Shown one piece after another: positions 45,622 through 52,635 of a DNA stretch of 64,000 bases. Made by a program: the position numbers and the translations under genes. How positions within the stretch are numbered: the stretch's first letter is position 1; every line of letters starts with the position of its first letter. Source of the stretch: JAJEEA01 sp965221305 (GTDB lineage Bacteria; Acidobacteriota; Vicinamibacteria; Vicinamibacterales; UBA8438); NCBI GenBank assembly GCA_965221305.1, contig OZ244881.1:2852001-2916000 (forward strand), in the 5' to 3' direction. A model generated the notes under the pieces. It searched no databases and was not told where the DNA came from. It saw nothing but the letters and a program-made list of their open reading frames with translations.

Positions 45622-46794
45622 TCAGGAACGGGGCCGGCGAGAGAACGTCTCGTGAAAGCGTTGCCGGAACGACTCGAACGTGCCGAACAAGATAGCCTCT
45701 CTCATTCGGCGCATCGTGTCAAGGTAGAAGTGCAGATTATGCAGTGTGTTAAGCGTCCTTCCCGCCATTTCGCCGGCCACGTACAGGTACCGAAGGTAGG
45801 CCCGCGAGTACCGTCGGCACGTGTAGCACGGGCACCCGGGATCGGGGGGGCGGGCATCCTCCGCGAACTCCGCCCGCTTGATGGACAGCGGCCCCTCCCG
45901 GGTGAGGAGCTGGCCGTTGCGGGCGTTCCGCGTCGGCAGCACGCAGTCGAACAGGTCGATGCCGGCGGCCACGCACTCGACGAGGTCGTCGGGCATGCCC
46001 GTTCCCATGAGATAGCGCACGCGGTCGTCCGGCAGGAGCGCCGCGGTGGCCGCCGCCACCCGGTACATCGCGTCCACCGGCTCGCCCACGCTCAGACCGC
46101 CGATGGCGTACCCCTCGAACCCGAGGGCCACGGTCTCGCGAACGCTCGAGGCCCGAAGGCGATCGTAGACGCTCCCCTGCACGATGCCGAACTGCGCCTG
46201 ACCGAGGTTGGTCACCTCGCCGCCGAGGCGGCCGGGGTCGTCGCGCAGCGCCAGGAACCGAGACCGGCACCGGCGCGCCCAGCGCAGCGTCCGCCGCATC
46301 GAGGCCTCGGCCTCCGGCTCGGAGACCGGCCAGGGCGTGCACTCGTCGAACGCCATGGCGATGTCCGAGCCGAGCCGGGCCTGGATGTCGGTCGCGCTCT
46401 CGGGGGTCAGCCGCTGCCGGCTGCCATCGAGATGCGACCGGAACCAGACCCCGTCCTCATCGATCTCGCGGCGGTCGCCGAGGCTGAACACCTGGTAGCC
46501 GCCGCTGTCGGTCAGGATCGGGCGGTCCCAGCCGATGAAGCGGTGGAGGCCGCCGGCCCGCGCGACGAGCCGGGCGCCCGGCCGAAGGTGCAGGTGATAG
46601 GTGTTGGCGAGAACGAGCTGCGCCCCGAGGCCGATGACGTCGCGGTGCGTCAACCCCTTGACCGCCCCCCGCGTTCCCACCGGCGCGAACGCCGGGGTCC
46701 GGACCACCCCGTGCGGGGTGTCGAGCCGCCCCGCCCGCGCCTTGCCGTCGCGGTGGGTCACGCAAAACGAGAAGCTGGGATCGCACTGCGGCAT
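45622..46794 (-). CDS. tgt: tRNA-guanine transglycosylase (queuine tRNA-ribosyltransferase)
   Basis: A 390-residue TGT that exchanges guanine-34 for preQ1 in tRNAs with GUN anticodons. Seen: TPAFAPVGTRGAVKGLT, WDRPILTDSGGYQVFSL with the substrate-binding Asp, FGIVQGSVYDRLR, FDCVLPTRNARNG with the nucleophilic region, and the zinc site CPCYTCRRYSRAYLRYLYVAGE. It is divergent from ddl and heads the Sec cluster. Confidence 0.96.
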   Translation of the reverse strand: MPQCDPSFSFCVTHRDGKARAGRLDTPHGVVRTPAFAPVGTRGAVKGLTHRDVIGLGAQLVLANTYHLHLRPGARLVARAGGLHRFIGWDRPILTDSGGYQVFSLGDRREIDEDGVWFRSHLDGSRQRLTPESATDIQARLGSDIAMAFDECTPWPVSEPEAEASMRRTLRWARRCRSRFLALRDDPGRLGGEVTNLGQAQFGIVQGSVYDRLRASSVRETVALGFEGYAIGGLSVGEPVDAMYRVAAATAALLPDDRVRYLMGTGMPDDLVECVAAGIDLFDCVLPTRNARNGQLLTREGPLSIKRAEFAEDARPPDPGCPCYTCRRYSRAYLRYLYVAGEMAGRTLNTLHNLHFYLDTMRRMREAILFGTFESFRQRFHETFSRRPRS

Positions 46795-46819
46795 CGTCGC
46801 TCGCCCCCCGCGCCTGCCG

Positions 46820-46825
46820 TATACT
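46820..46825 (+). promoter_or_regulatory. -10-like TATACT in the tgt-ddl divergent region
   Basis: TATACT on the plus strand could serve ddl with a leader of about 95 nt; the overlapping reverse sequence GTATACG could serve tgt, ending about 25 nt before its ATG. No -35 is convincing in either direction. Confidence 0.4.
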
Positions 46826-46857
46826 ACGCGGGTTCGACGACCCGCGCCGGCCCGCCG

Positions 46858-46922
46858 GCGCGGACTCCCGGAGGTCGGTTGGGCGCCGAGCGGAGCCGCA
46901 GGCGACGATTGGCGGGCCAGGA
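46858..46922 (-). repeat. Single REP-like unit immediately before ddl
   Basis: CGCGGACTCCCGGAGGTCGG followed by TTGGGCGCCGAGCGGAGCCGCAGGCGACGAT is one unit of the roughly 82-bp family of 48232-48498 in inverted orientation. It ends 7 bp before the ddl start. Confidence 0.75.
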
Positions 46923-46928
46923 CGCTCA

Positions 46929-48092
46929 GTGAAACGGCTTCGCATCGGTGTCATATACGGCGGCCGCTCGGGGGAGCACGAGGTGTCGCTGGCCTCGGCC
47001 GCCGCCATCTTCGCCAACCTCGACCGCAAGCGCTTCGACCCCGTTCCCATTTGCATCTCCCGCGACGGCCGCTGGTCGGTGGTCGACCGCCCCCCCGCCG
47101 TCGAGTCGGCGGCCGAGACCATCGGGCAGGCCCGGGCGGCGCGGCCCGCGGTGCGCGACGGCCGCGAGGTGCATCTCGTCGCCCGCCCCGGCGACGAGAC
47201 GCTGTTGGTGGCGGGCCGCGTCGCGAGCCCGCCCGCGACGCCGGGGGCGAGCCCCCACGCCCTGACCGGCGCCATGGCCCTGGACGTCATCTTCCCGATC
47301 GTGCACGGGCCCTACGGCGAGGACGGCGCCCTGCAGGGCCTGCTGGAGCTGGCGGACATCCCCTACGTGGGGGCTGGCGTGGTCGGGGCCGCGACGGGGA
47401 TGGACAAGGCGGTGATGAAGGCGTTGTTCGCCGCGGCCGGCCTGCCCATCGTGAAGCACGAGACGGTGCTGCGGCGCGCCTGGCGAAGGAACCGCGGCGG
47501 GATCCTCGCCGACCTGACCTCGAGCCTCGGCTGGCCGCTCTTCGTCAAGCCCGCCAACCTCGGCTCCAGCGTGGGCATCTCGCGCGCCGGCGACCACGCC
47601 GCCCTGTCGGCGGCGATCGACCTCGCGGCGGAGTTCGACCGGAAGGTCATCGTCGAGGAAGGTGTGGACCCCTGCCGCGAGATCGAGTGCGCCGTGATCG
47701 GCAACGACGACCCCGAGGCCTCGGTGCCGGGCGAGATCGTGCCCGCCGGCGACTTCTACGACTACGACGCGAAGTACCTGGACGCGCGATCCCGGACCAT
47801 CGTCCCCGCGAGTCTCGCCCCCCCCGAGACGGAGCGGATCCGCGGCTGCGCGATCGCGGCGTTCCGGGCCATCGACTGCGCGGGGATGGCCCGGGTCGAC
47901 TTCCTCATCGACCGCGCGGGCCGGATCTTCCTGAACGAGATCAACACGCACCCCGGGTTCACCACCATCAGCATGTTCGCCAAGCTCTGGGATGCGAGCG
48001 GCGTCGGCTATCCGGCGCTGCTCGACCGGCTCGTCGAACTCGCGATGGAGCGGCACGCGGACCGGCGGGAATCGCGCATCGGCGGCCCCTGA
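46929..48092 (+). CDS. ddl: D-alanine--D-alanine ligase
   Basis: A 387-residue ATP-grasp ligase that makes the D-Ala-D-Ala dipeptide for peptidoglycan. Seen: GVIYGGRSGEHEVSLASA at the N-terminus, VHGPYGEDGALQGLLELADIPYVGAGV, PLFVKPANLGSSVGIS of the ATP-grasp fold, and the C-terminal ARVDFLIDRAGRIFLNEINTHPGFT. The start is GTG at 46929. Length is slightly above the short DdlB type and fits the DdlA-like group. A REP-like repeat unit sits directly upstream. Confidence 0.95.
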   Translation: MKRLRIGVIYGGRSGEHEVSLASAAAIFANLDRKRFDPVPICISRDGRWSVVDRPPAVESAAETIGQARAARPAVRDGREVHLVARPGDETLLVAGRVASPPATPGASPHALTGAMALDVIFPIVHGPYGEDGALQGLLELADIPYVGAGVVGAATGMDKAVMKALFAAAGLPIVKHETVLRRAWRRNRGGILADLTSSLGWPLFVKPANLGSSVGISRAGDHAALSAAIDLAAEFDRKVIVEEGVDPCREIECAVIGNDDPEASVPGEIVPAGDFYDYDAKYLDARSRTIVPASLAPPETERIRGCAIAAFRAIDCAGMARVDFLIDRAGRIFLNEINTHPGFTTISMFAKLWDASGVGYPALLDRLVELAMERHADRRESRIGGP

Positions 48093-48149
48093 GCGGGGGC
48101 CCGTGGGCCAGGCCGGCAGGTCGGAAGTTTCTCTGACGCGAAGGCCGTC

Positions 48150-48498
48150 GCGCCGGCCGGCGCGGCTGACCCGCCCATCGCCACCGGCGGCGCCGCTGGG
48201 CGCCCAATCAATCCGGCAGGAGCCCCCGCCGTTTCACCGCGCGGGCTCCTCGCCCCCACATCGTCGCTGGCGGCTCCGCCGCGCGCCCAACCAACCCGGC
48301 ACGAGCCCACGCCGTTTCACCGCGCGGGTTCCTCGCCCGCACATCGTCGCCTGCGGCTCCGCTGCGCGCCCAGCCAATCCTACAGGAGCCCCCGCCGTTC
48401 ACGGCGCGGGCTCATCGCCCGCACATCGTCGCCTGCGGCTCCGCTGCGCGCCCAGCCAATCCTACAGGAGCCCCCGCCGTTTCACGGCGCGGGCTCCT
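48150..48498 (-). repeat. Tandem REP-like units (4 copies, ~82-84 bp) spanning the HEAT-cyclophilin stop
   Basis: The TTCAC that contains the reverse-complemented stop recurs at 48232, 48316, 48398 and 48481 (periods 84, 82, 83). Each unit has a palindrome AGGAGCCCCCGCCG-TTTCA-CGGCGCGGGCTCCT with the stop codon in its loop, plus a CTGCGGCTCCGCTGCGCGCC-type block. Related units occur at 768-810, 46858-46922, 52690-52755 and 60030-60200. Confidence 0.93.
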
Positions 48499-50665
48499 GC
48501 TCGAACGGCGTCCGGCCGTCCCACACGCGGACCGAGTGGACGACGTCGCCGCGCTGCAGACGGTCGACGACGTCCATGCCCGCGATCACAGTGCCGAGCA
48601 CGGGGCGGCGGCCGTCGAGCCGGGGCTGCGGGGACGTCGTGATGAAGAAGCGGCCGGCCCCGGTGTCGGCCCCGTCGAGGGCGAGGCCGACCGTCCCCCG
48701 CAGGTAGGGCTGCGGGCCCAGCTCGTCGCGGACGCGGTAGCCGGGCCCTCCGTCCGGGCGGCCGCGGGCGTCGCCCGCGTACACCGCCTCGCCGGCCGCG
48801 ACCTCGTCCACGAGCACGCCGTCGTAGTAGCCGGAGCGGGCGAGGCGCATGAAGTGGCCGCAGGTCAGCGGTGTCTCGTTGACGGCGAGCTCGATCTGAA
48901 CCGTCCCCCGGTCGGTGTCGATGTACACGTGCGGCGAGACCGAGGGCCGCACCAGCTCGGGCGACTCGTACGTCCCGAGGGGCTGCGGCAGGGGGGACGA
49001 CCGGATCTCGCGGGCGGGATCGACCGCCCCGCCGGGACCGGCCAGCCGCGCCGCGGCCCGGACCCGGACCGCCCAGTCGGCGTCGCCGAGCGCCTCCCGC
49101 AGCGTGTCGAGGGCGAGACCGCCGCCGATGCGGGCGAGGGCGTCGACGGCCGCCGCCCGCACCGCCGGGGACGCCGCGTTCGACTCGTCCCGGTATGCGC
49201 CGGCGAGAGACTCGACGGCGCGTCGGTCGCCCGCTTCGCCCAGCAGACGGACCGCGGTCTCGCGGACGGACGCGGCGTCGTCCGAGAGGTGGTCCAGCAG
49301 CACCGCTTCGAGGTCGGGGGCGCGGATCACGGCGAGGGACTCCAGCACGTCGGGAACCACCCGCCGGTCCTCGTCATCGAGAAGGAGGGAGAGGCGCCAG
49401 GCGGCCGCATCGGGGTCCGCAAGGGCGAGCGCCCGGGCGAGGTCGGCGCGAACCTGCCAGTGCGGGTCGGGCGGCAGACCGGACAGGAGCAGCATGAACG
49501 CTTCGGGTTCGAGCCCCGCGAGGACCGTCAACGCGGCTCCCCGCACCGCCGGCTCGCGGTGGGCGAGCAGCTCGATCGCGATCTCGGCCGTCTCCGGCGC
49601 GCCGACCGCGGCGAGGGCGTCGACCACGGCCATCAGCAGGGCCGCATCGAGGTCGGACGTCCGCAGCAGCTCGCGCAGCGCCGGCGCCGCGGCCTCGTCG
49701 CCAATCGCGCCGAGCGCCCGGACCGCGGACAGGACGATGCGCGGGTCCCGCCGGTCGAGATCGAGCAGATCGACGAGCAGGGGCGCCGCCGACGCGTCGC
49801 CGAGATCCCCCAGCCCACGGGCGGCCAGCGCGACCCCGACGACGCCGCCTACCCCGACCAGCGTGCGGAGGGCCCCGGCCGCACGGGGGTCGCCGACCCG
49901 GGCCAGGGCGTCGGCCACCGGCCACCACCACAGCAGGGGGTCGCCGGACTCGGTGAGGACGGTGGCGGCGAGCGCGTCGAAATCCCCCAGGGCGGCCAGG
50001 GCCCCGACGCCCGACCGGAACGCCTCGACGCGGGGGGCCAGCGGATACCCCAGCTCGTCGGGATCGACGTCGTAGGCCACCGTGACGTGCGCCGCGACCA
50101 TGGCCTCGACGGCCCCCGCCGCCTCCGGCGCCGGTAGGCGGCCGAGGGCGTCCGCCGCCCGAGCCTGCACGATCGGCGCAGGGTCGTCCAGGGCCGCGAT
50201 CAACGGCTCGACCGCAGCGGGATCGCCGAGCAGCCCCAGCCCGAAGGCGGCGACCGCCCGGACGTCCGGCTCGGGATCGGCGAGCGCGGCTGCGAGCGCC
50301 GCCCCCCCCGCCGGCAGGCCGACCCGGCCGATGGCCCGGACGGCGCGATAGCGCACGGCGCCGTCGAGGTCTCGCGCGAGCCGGAGCAGGTCGGGGACCG
50401 CCGCGGGCGCGCCGGCCCCGGGCTCGCGCTCGCCGCCCGCCCCGCCCCCGCCGGGCGCCGACGGGACGGGAGGCGGCAACGACGGATCGCGCAACAGGCG
50501 CTGATCCTCCAGCCACAGGATCCAGGCCAGCTTCTGGTCGTGGGTCGCCGGGGCCGGCGCCTGCAACGGGTCGGGCGTGGACGCGCAACCCCCGAAAACG
50601 TGGGCGATGCAAGCGGCGACGACGAGGGTGGGGATGCGACGCAGGGCGGGGAGAGATGCTGACAT
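48482..50665 (-). CDS. HEAT-repeat lipoprotein with C-terminal cyclophilin-like domain
   Basis: A 727-residue envelope protein. Lipobox VFGGC (C27) follows a signal sequence. Residues 70-560 are about a dozen HEAT/PBS-type helical repeats (RAIGRVGLPAGGAALAAALADPEPDVRAVAAFGLG is typical). From about residue 578 a cyclophilin-type domain follows (VYIDTDRGTVQIEL; FMRLARSGYYDGV; GGPGYRVRDE; FFITTSPQPRLDGRRPVLGTVIAGMDVVD). The catalytic FHRV motif of active cyclophilins is replaced by VDEV (619-622), so prolyl-isomerase activity is doubtful. A periplasmic scaffold or chaperone role is the likeliest reading. The last codons and TGA are repeated downstream. Confidence 0.85.
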   Translation of the reverse strand: MSASLPALRRIPTLVVAACIAHVFGGCASTPDPLQAPAPATHDQKLAWILWLEDQRLLRDPSLPPPVPSAPGGGGAGGEREPGAGAPAAVPDLLRLARDLDGAVRYRAVRAIGRVGLPAGGAALAAALADPEPDVRAVAAFGLGLLGDPAAVEPLIAALDDPAPIVQARAADALGRLPAPEAAGAVEAMVAAHVTVAYDVDPDELGYPLAPRVEAFRSGVGALAALGDFDALAATVLTESGDPLLWWWPVADALARVGDPRAAGALRTLVGVGGVVGVALAARGLGDLGDASAAPLLVDLLDLDRRDPRIVLSAVRALGAIGDEAAAPALRELLRTSDLDAALLMAVVDALAAVGAPETAEIAIELLAHREPAVRGAALTVLAGLEPEAFMLLLSGLPPDPHWQVRADLARALALADPDAAAWRLSLLLDDEDRRVVPDVLESLAVIRAPDLEAVLLDHLSDDAASVRETAVRLLGEAGDRRAVESLAGAYRDESNAASPAVRAAAVDALARIGGGLALDTLREALGDADWAVRVRAAARLAGPGGAVDPAREIRSSPLPQPLGTYESPELVRPSVSPHVYIDTDRGTVQIELAVNETPLTCGHFMRLARSGYYDGVLVDEVAAGEAVYAGDARGRPDGGPGYRVRDELGPQPYLRGTVGLALDGADTGAGRFFITTSPQPRLDGRRPVLGTVIAGMDVVDRLQRGDVVHSVRVWDGRTPFEQEPAP

Positions 50666-50999
50666 CGCTGCAGCCAGGAATCCCGGACCGCCGCGCCCGC
50701 GCCCGCCGGCGCGGGGTAGTAGAGGCGCGGGCGCCCGGATCGCCGCGCCTCGGGAGCGCCCGGCCGCGACCCGGGCCCAAGAGGCGCCGGCGTCACGTTC
50801 GCCGCGCTCCCAGCGGAACGCCCACCGCGGTCGACCGCGCAGCGCGGGGCCCGGCCAGCCGCGACCGGGCGCGTATACGATATCATGCGGTCTTGAGCAG
50901 GATCACCCGCCTGCTTGACCTGTTCGGACGGTTCGACGCGCCGGCCGCTTCCCGCCGTTCGCGGCTTCCCGGCGCGGGCCGGCCGCAGCCGCGCCTGCC
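50666..50999. other. 334-bp divergent intergenic region before folC
   Basis: The stretch GCGTATACGATATCATGCGG at 50871-50890 is the only AT-rich spot and holds overlapping -10-like hexamers (TATACG, GATATC, TATCAT), making it the likeliest promoter for folC or for the HEAT gene. The rest is CGCCGG-type low-complexity sequence without a gene. Confidence 0.4.
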
Positions 51000-52400
51000 A
51001 TGCAGCCGGAAGATCGGTCCGACCACGGCGCTCGCCACCCCGCCGCGCCGCCGTCGCGTACGGCGGGCGCGCCGCCCCCGGCCCCGCCCCGGCCGCCGGT
51101 CTCCCGAGACCCGCTGGCGCGGCTGTCGAGCCTCGATCGCTTCGGCATCAGGCCCGGCCTCGACACCATCCGCCGCCTGACGGCGGCCCTCGGCGATCCC
51201 CAGTCGGCCTATCCGTCGATCCTCGTGGCCGGCACCAACGGCAAGGGCTCGGTGGTCGCGATGATCGACAGCGCCCTCCGCGCGGCGGGGTACCGGGCGG
51301 GCCGCTACACGTCGCCCCACCTGACCTCGATCACGGAACGCTTCACCGCCGGCGGGGCCGCGATCGCCGAAGCGGCTCTGCGCGAAGAGGCGGCCGGGGT
51401 GCTGCGGCAGGCCGACGCGCTCCTCCGCGCGGGCGGGCTGAGCCAACCTCCGACGTTCTTCGAGGCGGCGACGGCGATCGCGCTGTCGTGGTTCCGGCGC
51501 GAGGCGATAGACGTCGCGGTGATCGAGGTCGGCCTGGGGGGCCGGCTCGACGCCACCAACGTGGTGACGCCGGCGGCGGGGGTCATCACCGCCATCGGGC
51601 TCGACCATCGGGAGCACCTCGGCGACACCCTCGAGGCGATCGCGGCGGAGAAGGCGGGAATCGTGAAGCCGGGCATGGTCGTGGTCACCACCGAGACCGC
51701 TCCGACCGCCCTCGCGGTCATCGACGAGGCGTGCCGGCGGCGGGGCGCGCGGCTCCTGCGGGCGGGCGAGGAAACCGCGGTCGCGGTGCGGGGGGGCGGC
51801 CCCCGCCCCCCCATCGAGGTCACCACCCCGCTGCGCCGCTACCCGGCGTTCCGCCCGGGTCTCGCCGGCGCCCACCAGCGCTCGAACGCGGCCGGGGCGA
51901 TCCGCCTGCTGGAGGCGCTGGCCGAAGCCGGCCTTCCCGTCGGGGCCGGGGCCATCGTCCGCGGGCTCTCGGACGTCGCGTGGCCGGGGCGCCTCGACCT
52001 CGTCCGCGTGCCCGGGCGCGGGGCGGTCCTGCTCGACGCCGCCCACAACCCCGCCGCGGCGGCGGCCCTGGCCCGGCACCTGCGGGGCGCGTTTCCCGGC
52101 GGGCTGCCCATGGTGTGCGCGGTCATGCGCGACAAGGACGCCGACGGCATCGTCGACCACCTCGCCCCGTGCGCGACCCGCATCGTCTGCACCGCGCCCG
52201 GCAACCCGCGGGCAACGCCCGCCCGCGCCCTCGCGGACCGCGTACGCGGGCGGGCGCCGGCCCTGCCCGTGACGGTGGAGGACGACCCCCGGCAAGCGCT
52301 GGAGACGGCCTGGCGCACCGCGGACACCGTCTGCGCGACCGGCTCCATCTTCCTCGTGGGCGAGCTGCTCGCGACCCTGCGCCAACGACGAGCGAGCTAG
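51000..52400 (+). CDS. folC: Folylpolyglutamate/dihydrofolate synthase
   Basis: A 466-residue Mur-ligase-family enzyme adding glutamate to folates. P-loop AGTNGKGSV, the omega region YTSPHLTSITERF, EVGLGGRLDATNVV and the C-terminal LLDAAHNPAA are present. The first 35 residues are a Pro/Ala-rich extension absent from most FolC, so an internal start near residue 37 is possible. The TAG stop overlaps a CTAG that bounds the dispersed element. Confidence 0.93.
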   Translation: MQPEDRSDHGARHPAAPPSRTAGAPPPAPPRPPVSRDPLARLSSLDRFGIRPGLDTIRRLTAALGDPQSAYPSILVAGTNGKGSVVAMIDSALRAAGYRAGRYTSPHLTSITERFTAGGAAIAEAALREEAAGVLRQADALLRAGGLSQPPTFFEAATAIALSWFRREAIDVAVIEVGLGGRLDATNVVTPAAGVITAIGLDHREHLGDTLEAIAAEKAGIVKPGMVVVTTETAPTALAVIDEACRRRGARLLRAGEETAVAVRGGGPRPPIEVTTPLRRYPAFRPGLAGAHQRSNAAGAIRLLEALAEAGLPVGAGAIVRGLSDVAWPGRLDLVRVPGRGAVLLDAAHNPAAAAALARHLRGAFPGGLPMVCAVMRDKDADGIVDHLAPCATRIVCTAPGNPRATPARALADRVRGRAPALPVTVEDDPRQALETAWRTADTVCATGSIFLVGELLATLRQRRAS

Positions 52401-52506
52401 TGGACTGCCCCGAGCTTCGCTTGCCGTCGTGCCGCTGCTTTTCGCTGGCAAACGCTGCGAAAACGCCCCGCGACATGGGCAACTTTCTTCAAGGACGGTC
52501 AACTAG
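52397..52506 (+). mobile_element. CTAG-bounded MITE-like element, copy 3
   Basis: Flanked on both sides by CTAG (52397-52400 and 52503-52506). Just inside, TGGACTGCCC and the reverse complement of the far end, TTGACCGTCC, agree at 7 of 10 positions, an imperfect terminal inverted repeat. No coding capacity. The left CTAG supplies the folC stop codon. Confidence 0.8.
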
Positions 52507-52570
52507 GCGCTCCGCCGCGGCGGGAGGCGCCCGGCGGGCTCCCGCGGCGGCGCAGCGCGCGAGGCGGCCG

Positions 52571-52579
52571 TGGTATTCT
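52571..52579 (+). promoter_or_regulatory. Extended -10 promoter TGGTATTCT for lptD
   Basis: TATTCT with a TGn extension; transcription would begin near 52586, which excludes an upstream GTG start at 52570 and supports ATG 52636. Confidence 0.5.
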
Positions 52580-52635
52580 CGGTTTGGGCGTCCACGCCGG
52601 CAGGCCTCCGTGGGCCGCCCGGCGCCGTTCCCTCC

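Noticed and set aside
41466..45695. A 1409-codon plus-strand open frame over uppP, secF and secD
   Set aside because: Antisense shadow of conserved minus-strand genes; low-complexity protein with no recognisable motif.
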